The notes under the pieces are model-generated. The model did no database searches, had not been told where the DNA came from, and saw nothing but the letters and a program-made list of their open reading frames with translations. A DNA stretch of 45,443 nt from Bacteroidales bacterium. Its GTDB lineage: Bacteria; Bacteroidota; Bacteroidia; Bacteroidales; UBA932. Numbering within the stretch: position 1 is the stretch's first letter; the number at the start of each line of letters is the position of its first letter. The stretch lies in contig JAFQAR010000069.1 in the NCBI GenBank assembly GCA_017399905.1, forward strand, positions 1-45,443, given 5' to 3'. The position numbers and the translations under genes were made by a program. Of the stretch, positions 34,716 through 42,488 are shown in pieces.

Positions 34716-34723
34716 TATTTTTG
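34716..34723 (+). promoter_or_regulatory. -7 box of the M16-like gene
   Basis: TATTTTTG at 34716-34723, followed by CA, identical to the divergent box 14 bp away on the other strand. Predicted start near 34730; ATG at 34744. Confidence 0.6.
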
Positions 34724-34743
34724 CAAGCCATCAGGCTTTTATT

Positions 34744-37368
34744 ATGAAAATATGGTTTAAACAGATACTTTTGCTGGTCATCGGGTTGTTTGTTGCAATT
34801 ATCGTGCCCGCCCAGAATCTGCCTGCCCTTCAGGCCGATCCTGCCATACGTACCGGCGTCCTTCCGAACGGCACTACATATTATATAGTATCAAACTCGA
34901 CGATAAAGGGAGTGGCGGATTTCGCCCTCGTGCAGAAGACGGGTACCGCCAACATACAGGATACCGCGTCATTCAAGGCCATCAGGACAGCACAGGATGC
35001 CTTGAATTCGCTTCCGCGATGCCTTGCGCCGACGGCACAGTCATACATGACGGCGCATGGTGCGGTTCCAGGTCCTGGCGGGTTTGTGAAGGTCAGTGAA
35101 AACGCAACGGAGTTTCATTTCAGGGACATAATACTTGACAAGCCTTCGACAGCAGACTCTACCCTTCTCGTCCTTATGGATATGATAGATAGGGCAAGGA
35201 CCTCCGACGACCCTTTCCTGAACAAATGGTATTCGCCGTCAGACCAGGCCGTAATCGTTTCAGGCGATGTGAATCCGGATGATGTGGTTTCGCGTCTCTA
35301 CGGCATGTCTATGATGACTCCCGCTTCGCAGCCGCATCAGCGCATCAGTTATGAATGGACGCCGTGTGACACGGCGTCATTCGTCCGCGTTCCGTCCTCT
35401 TCTTCGAAGCTCGGCCGCCTTTCGGCGACCTGGCGTTCTCCGAGGACTCCTGCAGCTTATATGGGAACGGTCCAGCCTGCGATCTTCGAGATGTATCTGG
35501 CCCAGCTTTCGATTGTTGCGGAAGAGAACCTGAGGGCGGTCCTCAAATCCATGGATATCCCTGTCGCTTCCCTTTCATGCAGTTACGTGCTCAGTTCCCA
35601 GACTTGGGGAGACGAGACATTCAGCCTGAATGTGGTTGTCTCGGAGGAGGATTTCATGCGTACGGTCGAAGCTGTCTCTCAGGTACTTGCCTGCATTGAC
35701 GAGGGACATGTCGGCATGGAGGACCTGCTTCGTGTGAAGAGGAGATGTCTTGATGCCGTCAATGAACTGAGATCGAAGCCGGTCAGGAGCAACTCACAGT
35801 ATGTGCAGAGATGTTCCGAATCTTTCCTTTACGGCAGCACGCTTGCTTCCCTTGACACGAAGGTGGATTTCCTTTTTTCTCGTGAAGTCGCCGATTCTGT
35901 CGAGATGAGGCTCTTCGACGGCATCGCTTCGGCTCTTCTGGATCCTTCGGAAAATCTTTCGGTACGCTATTCGGCTGATTTCGATCCTGATTCGGTGAAG
36001 GCTGCCTTTGCCGGGGCATGGACCTGTGCAGGAGATACTGCCGTTTCACGCAGATATACCGCGGATGACATACCTCCGCTTCAGACGTCAGGTGCAAAGA
36101 TCAAGCTCAGGTCCGAGAAGCCTGACCATATGTCGAAGGGTAAGGTGTGGACCTTCTCGAACGGATTCACCGTCGTCTACAGGAAGATGAAGACCAACGG
36201 CATGATGTTCTACAATCTTGCCCAGAACGGAGGATACAGTTCCGTCGCTGACCTGAAGAAGGGTGAGGGCGGGTATGTCGCCGATTATCTTTTCCTGAGC
36301 AGGATCGGTGAGATGAGCGGACGTGATTTCCTGAATGTCCTCAATTCGGAGGGCATATCGATGGAAGCTTATGTGGGACTTACGAACATGATGATAAGCG
36401 GATATGCTCCGGAAGACAGGCTTCCTCTGCTCATGAGGTCTCTTGCTGCGGTTATGAACGACCGTGTTCCGGATGATGCCGCGTCAAAGTATTATGCCAG
36501 GAGCGAGAGTCTCCGTCAGGAACTGCGCAAGGGAACGGAGGAAGAAGGCAAGGTGGCCATAGACAGCATCATGTGTCCGGATTATGTCTACACGCCATAC
36601 AAGATATTGAACAGGGTGCCGGACGATCTTGCCGTCAAAGCCGACAGGTATTTCAGGTCCCAGGCGGAAAAGATGAACGACGGTCTTCTCATACTTGTAG
36701 GTGATATGGATGAGGCTGTCCTCAAGAAGATCCTGCTGTCGTCCGTGGATGGTTTCAGGACGACGGACAGGGCGTTCAGGAGACCGCAGCTGAGGTATCA
36801 GCCGGCATCCGGATGGTCTACCTATACGGTGGACGGGAATGTCAACAGCGTGGATGTGGCCATGTCTGTCCCGATGACACTTTCTTCAGACAATGTCGTG
36901 GCTGCAGAACTTGCAGTCTTGGTGCTCAGGAAGTATCTGGCTGCAGCCTTGGAAAAGACGGATTACCATGTCGCCGTCACCCATGCATGCAAGATATATC
37001 CTCAGGAACGCTTCAATGTACTGATAACGCTGACTGAAGCCCCTATGGAAGGCTTTTCATCGGATGTCCGTCAGGTCACCCCGATAGAGGCCCTTGCCAT
37101 TGTGCGTTCTGCCTTGTCGGATGTGTCTGACATGAAGATATCCCCTTCTGAACTCTCTGCAATGAAGACCCGTCTGAAGGGAAGGCTGAATATAGAGATG
37201 AATGACCCGTTCTACTGGCTGAATGTGATATCAAGACGATATCTGGCCGGAAAGGACTTCACGTCGGGTTATGAACAGAAGGCTGATGCTGTGACTGAAG
37301 CCAGGATAAAGGAACTTCTCATGTTGCTGAACAAGGGAAGCAAGGTTGAATATGTAATAAGCAGATAG
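34744..37368 (+). CDS. Degenerate M16-family (pitrilysin-like) protein
   Basis: Exported M16 metallopeptidase homolog, 874 aa from ATG 34744. Signal peptide MKIWFKQILLLVIGLFVAII, then PAQ. The first domain begins as M16 proteins do (RTGVLPNGTTYYIVSNSTIK) and the second repeats this (WTFSNGFTVVYRKMKTNGMM). The zinc motif HxxEH, expected about 45 residues after the NG, is absent: the stretch reads KAIRTAQDALNSLPR. No HxxEH occurs elsewhere. The two-half M16 architecture is otherwise kept over the full length with no stop. It is probably a non-catalytic partner, as in heterodimeric M16 pairs, but no active M16 gene is next to it. Starts before 34744 would overlap the promoter. Confidence 0.8.
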   Translation: MKIWFKQILLLVIGLFVAIIVPAQNLPALQADPAIRTGVLPNGTTYYIVSNSTIKGVADFALVQKTGTANIQDTASFKAIRTAQDALNSLPRCLAPTAQSYMTAHGAVPGPGGFVKVSENATEFHFRDIILDKPSTADSTLLVLMDMIDRARTSDDPFLNKWYSPSDQAVIVSGDVNPDDVVSRLYGMSMMTPASQPHQRISYEWTPCDTASFVRVPSSSSKLGRLSATWRSPRTPAAYMGTVQPAIFEMYLAQLSIVAEENLRAVLKSMDIPVASLSCSYVLSSQTWGDETFSLNVVVSEEDFMRTVEAVSQVLACIDEGHVGMEDLLRVKRRCLDAVNELRSKPVRSNSQYVQRCSESFLYGSTLASLDTKVDFLFSREVADSVEMRLFDGIASALLDPSENLSVRYSADFDPDSVKAAFAGAWTCAGDTAVSRRYTADDIPPLQTSGAKIKLRSEKPDHMSKGKVWTFSNGFTVVYRKMKTNGMMFYNLAQNGGYSSVADLKKGEGGYVADYLFLSRIGEMSGRDFLNVLNSEGISMEAYVGLTNMMISGYAPEDRLPLLMRSLAAVMNDRVPDDAASKYYARSESLRQELRKGTEEEGKVAIDSIMCPDYVYTPYKILNRVPDDLAVKADRYFRSQAEKMNDGLLILVGDMDEAVLKKILLSSVDGFRTTDRAFRRPQLRYQPASGWSTYTVDGNVNSVDVAMSVPMTLSSDNVVAAELAVLVLRKYLAAALEKTDYHVAVTHACKIYPQERFNVLITLTEAPMEGFSSDVRQVTPIEALAIVRSALSDVSDMKISPSELSAMKTRLKGRLNIEMNDPFYWLNVISRRYLAGKDFTSGYEQKADAVTEARIKELLMLLNKGSKVEYVISR

Positions 37369-37370
37369 AT

Positions 37371-37976
37371 ATGTATCACGGAACAATAATAGAGATAGAC
37401 GACTGTCTTGTCTCGGAGGAGATCCTTACGGAATATTTCGCATGCGACTATGAGAAATGCAAGGGCTGCTGCTGCGTCATAGGTGACAGCGGAGCGCCTA
37501 TGGAGGAGTGTGAGGCTGAAGCCATCGAGAAGAACTATCATATATTTTCACCGATAATGTCGGAAGAGGGCCGTGCGGCTGTGGCCGCGAAAGGCTTCTA
37601 TGAAATAGACATGGACGGTGACATGGTGACTCCGCTTGTTCCGGGAAGCGAGGAGTGTGCATATACCCTTTTCGATGAAGACGGCAACTGCTTCTGTTCT
37701 ATGGAGAGATGCTGGTTCCAGGGCAAGGGTGACTTCCGCAAGCCAATATCATGCTGGCTTTATCCTATCCGCATCACGCAGCTGCGCAACGGCATGAGGG
37801 CGCTGAACCTCCATCGCTGGCACATCTGCCAGGATGCATTCGCAAAGGGTAAGAAAGAAAAGGTCCGCGTATATGAATTTCTACGCGAACCTATAGAGCG
37901 TTATTTCGGCGAAGATTTCTATGCCGCCTTATGCGAGGCTGCGAAGATGTTCGCTACTCCTCGTTCTGAGGAGTAA
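37371..37976 (+). CDS. DUF3109 family cysteine-rich protein
   Basis: Small cytoplasmic protein of the DUF3109 family common in Bacteroidota, 201 aa. Cysteines are clustered as CDYEKCKGCCC near the start, then C in EEC-AY, and CFCSMERC, C in KPISCWLYPI, and C in HRWHICQDA. The pattern resembles YkgJ-type proteins thought to bind zinc or an Fe-S cluster. Function not established. It starts two bases after the M16-like gene stop and is probably co-transcribed. Its last 23 bases overlap the converging membrane-protein gene. Confidence 0.88.
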   Translation: MYHGTIIEIDDCLVSEEILTEYFACDYEKCKGCCCVIGDSGAPMEECEAEAIEKNYHIFSPIMSEEGRAAVAAKGFYEIDMDGDMVTPLVPGSEECAYTLFDEDGNCFCSMERCWFQGKGDFRKPISCWLYPIRITQLRNGMRALNLHRWHICQDAFAKGKKEKVRVYEFLREPIERYFGEDFYAALCEAAKMFATPRSEE

Positions 37977-38424
37977 GACGGTGTTCAAGGCCTGCAGCCA
38001 GACGGAGGACGTCTTTCCGGAGTCCTTCAAGCTCATAACCGTCCCCGGTCCTGCGCAGGGTGATCCTGTCTTCGTACATCTTTGATATCTTTCCTGCGAT
38101 TCCCCTGAACCTGAATGTGGCCTCGTCTCCGTTTTCTGATTCGAGGTCATATCTGCGGTCACGGAAGTACGACACCGTCGTGTCTCGTATCTCATTCCAG
38201 TCCCTGTCTACAGGAATGTCCCTGCTGATGAATCCTACTTTAGGATAGACTGCAGCCACGACTGCAAAGAATATGGCGATCTTCCATAATGCGCTGTAGC
38301 CTCCGCGGAAAATCGAATCCACGTCACCTTCCACGGCTCCGATCATCACGAGAGCCGCTATTATCAGAGAGGTCAGGATGGCGAAATAGAAAAAGTACTT
38401 TACTGATCTTATGAAATATTTCAT
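37954..38424 (-). CDS. Small two-helix membrane protein of unknown function
   Basis: Predicted membrane protein, 156 aa from ATG 38424. Two hydrophobic helices (about 7-30 and 47-65), then a soluble cytoplasmic domain of about 85 residues with RDTTVSYFRDRRYDLESENG and FRGIAGKISKMYEDRITLRR. The pattern (two helices followed by a charged alpha/beta tail) fits uncharacterised proteins frequent in Bacteroidales; I do not know a function. Starts upstream of 38424 (TTG at 38457) are less likely. The 3' end overlaps the DUF3109 gene by 23 bp, tail to tail. Confidence 0.75.
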   Translation of the reverse strand: MKYFIRSVKYFFYFAILTSLIIAALVMIGAVEGDVDSIFRGGYSALWKIAIFFAVVAAVYPKVGFISRDIPVDRDWNEIRDTTVSYFRDRRYDLESENGDEATFRFRGIAGKISKMYEDRITLRRTGDGYELEGLRKDVLRLAAGLEHRLTPQNEE

Positions 38425-38500
38425 GGCTTCATATTTGCTGTTGAACTCGGGCCTCAAGGGCTTCTATGCTTACAAATATACGAAAAATCCGATATTTTGC

Positions 38501-38508
38501 TATCTTTG
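38501..38508 (+). promoter_or_regulatory. -7 box of the coiled-coil/hemW unit
   Basis: TATCTTTG, followed by C, exact consensus. Start of transcription near 38515, which rules out starts at 38466 and makes ATG 38538 (after AAGGAAA) the likely start of the next gene. Confidence 0.65.
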
Positions 38509-38537
38509 CGAAACTAATGAACCAAACAATAAGGAAA

Positions 38538-39401
38538 ATGGAAGATACTAATCTGAAAAAAATCATGTATGCGCTGACTGCCGTGGCTGTAGTCCTTGCA
38601 GTGGCGCTGGCCTATATCTGGTATCAGAAGTCATCACTCGTGAAGGATCTCACGATCGAGAAGGAGGAACTCACAGCCCAGATGATAGATCTCCAGAATG
38701 ACTATGCATCCTTGTCTTCGGATTACGATACAATAAATTCCCAGCTTGATTCTTCCCGCGAGGAGGTGTCCCAGCTTATCGAGAGGATCCAGAAGACCGA
38801 GGCGACCAACAGGACCAAGATCCGCCAGTACGAGAAGGAGCTCGGTACCCTCAGAAGCATCATGCGCAGCTACATAGTGCAGATCGACTCTCTGAACACC
38901 TTGAACAAGAAGCTGACTGCTGACGCTGCGGCTGCACGCCGTGAGGCTGCGGAGAGCAGGAGGAAGCAGGAGGAGCTCAACAAGACGGTCGAGGAGCTTA
39001 CAGGTCAGGTGGCTGCAGGATCGGTGATCAAGGCACGTGGCCTCAGGATAGAAGCATATAATGCATCCGACAAGGTTACGGACCGCAGCAGCAGGGTCGT
39101 GAGGCTTCTCACCACGCTCAGCCTCGTGGAGAACGACCTGGCACCTAAGGGACCGGTAAGGGTCTACATCAGAGTCAAGGGACCGGACGGAATATTATTG
39201 ACCAACAGCACCCAGAGGACATTCGAGGTGAACGGCGAGCCTATGATCTGCTCCGCTTCAAGAGAAGTGGACTATCAGGGCAAGGAGGTCGAGCTCAGCA
39301 TCTATCTCAACGACATCACCGGTTATGTGAAGGGTATATACACAGTTGATGCATATACAGAGCAGACCCAGCTCGGTTCGGCTGAACTGATGCTCCGATA
39401 A
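38538..39401 (+). CDS. Membrane-anchored coiled-coil protein of unknown function
   Basis: Bitopic protein, 287 aa. One membrane helix near the start (about 9-27), a long coiled coil (about 33-165: IEKEELTAQMIDLQNDYASL, SREEVSQLIERIQKTEATNR, AAARREAAESRRKQEELNK), then a beta-rich C-terminal domain (about 175-287) with VIKARGLRIEAYNA, KGPVRVYIRVKGPDGILLTN and EVELSIYLNDITGYVKGIYT. The start is chosen because AAGGAAAATG lies downstream of the promoter. Conserved-looking but of unknown role. hemW begins four bases after. Confidence 0.8.
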   Translation: MEDTNLKKIMYALTAVAVVLAVALAYIWYQKSSLVKDLTIEKEELTAQMIDLQNDYASLSSDYDTINSQLDSSREEVSQLIERIQKTEATNRTKIRQYEKELGTLRSIMRSYIVQIDSLNTLNKKLTADAAAARREAAESRRKQEELNKTVEELTGQVAAGSVIKARGLRIEAYNASDKVTDRSSRVVRLLTTLSLVENDLAPKGPVRVYIRVKGPDGILLTNSTQRTFEVNGEPMICSASREVDYQGKEVELSIYLNDITGYVKGIYTVDAYTEQTQLGSAELMLR

Positions 39402-39405
39402 TTCC

Positions 39406-40575
39406 ATGATCTACATCCACGTTCCATTCTGCAGAAGTTTCTGCACCTATTGCGACTTCTATTCGGAAGTTGCGGCAAGGTGCCGTCAGGCAGAGGATGA
39501 GCGCAGGCAGGCGGATCTCTTTTCAAGGTTTGCCGAAGCTGTGGCGACTGAAATCAAGGCGCGCAGGGATGAGATCGCCGATGAAGTGAATACATTGTAC
39601 ATAGGAGGCGGCACCCCATCGGTGCTGCCCCTTTCTGCTTATGAGACCTTGCTTTCCGCATTGAAGGAAGCCGGACATGGAGGACCGTATGAGGAATTCA
39701 CGGTCGAGGTTAATCCCGATGACATTGTGTCTGAAGGACATGCCTATGTGGAAAGGCTTCTGGAACTTGGCGTGAACCGCATAAGCATGGGTGTCCAGTC
39801 ATTTGACGACAGGATATTGAAGTTCATGAACCGCAGGCATGATGTCCTGACGGCACGCAAGGCCTATGCGATACTGGAGGAAGTCGGTGTCGGGAACATC
39901 AGCATCGACCTCATCTTCGGTCTTCCGCAGCTTTCGGATGCCGGATGGCGGGATTCTCTGAAACAGGCTCTGGATATTTCCGCAAAAGGCAGTCAGCCCC
40001 ACCACATATCCTCCTATCAGCTTTCCGTGGAGCCGGGCAGTGCTCTGGCTGGCATGGTGGAGAAGGGACTTTGGACCGAGGCTTCCGAGGAACTGTGCAT
40101 GAGGCAGTATGATATCTTGTGCTCTACCTTGCGGGAAGCCGGATACAGCCACTATGAAATCTCCAACTTTGCCCTTCCGGGCTTTGAAGCAAGGCATAAT
40201 TCGGCCTACTGGAGACATGTCCCGTATGCAGGTTTCGGTCCCGGAGCCCATAGTTTCCGTACAGGACATGTAAAGGGTGAGGATGTGTCTGTAAGGCAAT
40301 GGAACAAGCCTGACCTGAAACTCTATCTTGAAGACCCGGCCGGTGCCACGGAGTTTGAGGTACTGACTGACGAACAGGTGGTCATGGAACATATAATGCT
40401 GGGTCTGCGCACTTCGGAAGGCCTTCCTGAGGATTATCTGAGAGAACATTGCACCGGTTCCGTTCTTGATCAGGCGGTCCATGCCGGCAGTCTGGTACGT
40501 TCGTCTTCCGGAATGATGCGTATTCCGGAGGGGCGGTTCTTTGTATCCGACGGAATAATAGCCGGACTCGTCTGA
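39406..40575 (+). CDS. hemW: Heme chaperone HemW (radical SAM)
   Basis: Radical SAM protein of the HemN-like family, 389 aa. The motif C9-x3-C13-x2-C16-x-F (PFCRSFCTYCDF) has Phe where true coproporphyrinogen dehydrogenase HemN has Cys, so it is HemW, which binds heme and delivers it to client enzymes. TLYIGGGTPSVLP, GVNRISMGVQSF, ISIDLIFGLP, HHISSYQLSVEPG, and the C-terminal HemN_C segment EHIMLGLRTSEGL are present. It follows the coiled-coil gene by four bases; its Fe-S cluster may depend on the SUF genes of this window. Confidence 0.94.
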   Translation: MIYIHVPFCRSFCTYCDFYSEVAARCRQAEDERRQADLFSRFAEAVATEIKARRDEIADEVNTLYIGGGTPSVLPLSAYETLLSALKEAGHGGPYEEFTVEVNPDDIVSEGHAYVERLLELGVNRISMGVQSFDDRILKFMNRRHDVLTARKAYAILEEVGVGNISIDLIFGLPQLSDAGWRDSLKQALDISAKGSQPHHISSYQLSVEPGSALAGMVEKGLWTEASEELCMRQYDILCSTLREAGYSHYEISNFALPGFEARHNSAYWRHVPYAGFGPGAHSFRTGHVKGEDVSVRQWNKPDLKLYLEDPAGATEFEVLTDEQVVMEHIMLGLRTSEGLPEDYLREHCTGSVLDQAVHAGSLVRSSSGMMRIPEGRFFVSDGIIAGLV

Positions 40576-40662
40576 TCTGGTCCTGTCTTTGCTCCCGGAC
40601 TGAAGGTTTCTTCCATATCTGCCAAAAAATCAGTATAATTGTAGACTGAAATATCATTCATT

Positions 40663-42486
40663 ATGGGAAATGTCTATTCTGACAGGATCGATGCCCTCAG
40701 GAGCATCATGGAGAGGAACGGCTGGGATGCCGTTGTGTTGAGCGGATCGGATCCGCACGGCAGCGAATATCCGGCGGCACGCTGGAAGCAGGTCGAGTGG
40801 CTGAGCGGATTTACAGGCGAGGCCGGAGACCTTGTGGTCACGATGGACCATGCCGGTCTGTGGACGGATTCGAGATATTTCATACAGGCTCTTTCCCAGC
40901 TTGAAGGAACAGGCGTAGAGCTTCACAAGACCCGCGTGCCGGGAGCTGTGGGCATTCCTGAGTGGCTTTCCGGAACTGCGAAGACCGTGGCTCTGGACGG
41001 ACTTTGCTGGAATGTGGATGCGGTGGAGGAGATTGCCTCGGCACTTGGGGAAGGGGGACTGGTTGTGGATGTCCCGGACCTGCTGGAAGAATTGTGGGAA
41101 GGCCGTCCGCTGATACCTGTGACTCCGGTCACTACTTTGGATGTGGAGTGTTTCGGCGGTGTCCCGCGTGCCGATAAGATCTCGTGGTTGAGGAAATGGA
41201 TGCTTCTCGAAGGAGTCGACAGGGTCCTGCTGACCTCTCTTGACGAGATCGCCTGGATGCTGAACGTCAGAGGTTCCGACATAGACTATAATCCTCTTGT
41301 GATATCATATCTTCTTGTGTCCCAGGACAATGTGAGGTGGTTCGCCAAGAAGACGGTTTCTGATGCGGAGCTGGATCCCGACACGCTTGACAGTTTCAGC
41401 GAACTTGAGATGGATGCGGTTTCGGTCGAGGATTATGATGCCGTATTTTTCGCGCTTTCGGATTTCAGCGGTGAAAACAGGCCGGTAAGGCTTTTTGTCG
41501 ATCCGTCGACACTGAACCACCATCTTTACAGCTGCATAAGGGATTCGTATCCTTCCGACTGTCTTATATCAGGTACATCTCCTGTCATTCTGGAAAAGGC
41601 TGTGAAGACGGCCTCCGAGATCGAAAACCTCAGACAGACATATATAGACGACGGTGTGGCCATGGAGTGTTTCCTTCATTGGCTTGACGAGGAAGTTTCA
41701 AGCGGCAGGGAAGTGACCGAGTGGGAGGCTTCCGAGAAGCTGACTTCCTTCCGTTCCGAGATACCGGGCTACAGAGGCAACAGTTTCGAGAACATATCAG
41801 CGTACGGGCCTGGAGCGGCCCTCCCGCATTATTCGACGCCTCGCGAAGGCTCGGCTGTCATACGCCCTCACGGCCTTTACCTCGTGGATTCAGGCGGCCA
41901 GTACCTTACCGGTACGACCGACATCACGAGGACAGTGCCGATGGGCCCATGCACACCTCTTGAGAAAGAGGATTACACCCTCGTTCTCAAGGGTATGATC
42001 GATCTGTCCATGGCCGTCTTCCCGAAGGGAACGGCCGGCTGCCAGATCGATGCCCTTGCCCGTATGCCGCTCTGGCGGGCCAAGCGCAATTTCGGCCACG
42101 GCACGGGCCATGGAATCGGCTACTATCTCTGCGTCCACGAAGGCCCGCAGAGCATACGCTACCAGTACAATCCCCAGCCGCTTCTTCCTGGCATGGTCAC
42201 CTCGAACGAGCCAGGCCTCTACCGTGAGGGCATGCACGGAGTCCGCCATGAGAACATTGTCCTCTGCAAGGACGCCGGAAAGAGCGAATTCGGCGAATGG
42301 CTTGAGTTCGAGACCCTTACGTGCTGCCATTTCGACACTTCAGCCATTGACTTCGATCTTCTCGACAAGGAGGAGACGGCATGGCTGAACAATTATAACG
42401 ATACCGTTTACCGCACTTTGGCACCGCTTCTGCCTCCACGTACCGCAGCATGGCTGCGCGACAGGACGATGCCGGTAAAAGCATAG
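40663..42486 (+). CDS. Xaa-Pro aminopeptidase (M24B)
   Basis: Cytosolic aminopeptidase P-type enzyme that removes an N-terminal residue before proline, 607 aa, three-domain layout as in eukaryotic XPNPEP1. Two creatinase-like N-terminal domains (about 8-130 and 160-315) precede the pita-bread catalytic domain. The five metal ligands are all visible: D409 (LVDSGGQY), D420 (TTDITRTV), H483 (GTGHGIGYYL), E516 (TSNEPGLY) and E530 (HENIV). A weak TATAATTG lies 25-30 bases before the start. The dynamin-like gene starts two bases after its stop. Confidence 0.95.
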   Translation: MGNVYSDRIDALRSIMERNGWDAVVLSGSDPHGSEYPAARWKQVEWLSGFTGEAGDLVVTMDHAGLWTDSRYFIQALSQLEGTGVELHKTRVPGAVGIPEWLSGTAKTVALDGLCWNVDAVEEIASALGEGGLVVDVPDLLEELWEGRPLIPVTPVTTLDVECFGGVPRADKISWLRKWMLLEGVDRVLLTSLDEIAWMLNVRGSDIDYNPLVISYLLVSQDNVRWFAKKTVSDAELDPDTLDSFSELEMDAVSVEDYDAVFFALSDFSGENRPVRLFVDPSTLNHHLYSCIRDSYPSDCLISGTSPVILEKAVKTASEIENLRQTYIDDGVAMECFLHWLDEEVSSGREVTEWEASEKLTSFRSEIPGYRGNSFENISAYGPGAALPHYSTPREGSAVIRPHGLYLVDSGGQYLTGTTDITRTVPMGPCTPLEKEDYTLVLKGMIDLSMAVFPKGTAGCQIDALARMPLWRAKRNFGHGTGHGIGYYLCVHEGPQSIRYQYNPQPLLPGMVTSNEPGLYREGMHGVRHENIVLCKDAGKSEFGEWLEFETLTCCHFDTSAIDFDLLDKEETAWLNNYNDTVYRTLAPLLPPRTAAWLRDRTMPVKA

Positions 42487-42488
42487 AT

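Noticed and set aside
40470-40661. Minus-strand frame starting MNDISVYNYTDFLADMEE in the hemW-pepP gap
   Set aside because: The start region looks protein-like, but most of the frame is antisense to hemW and the gap is only 87 bases; too little to support a gene or remnant.
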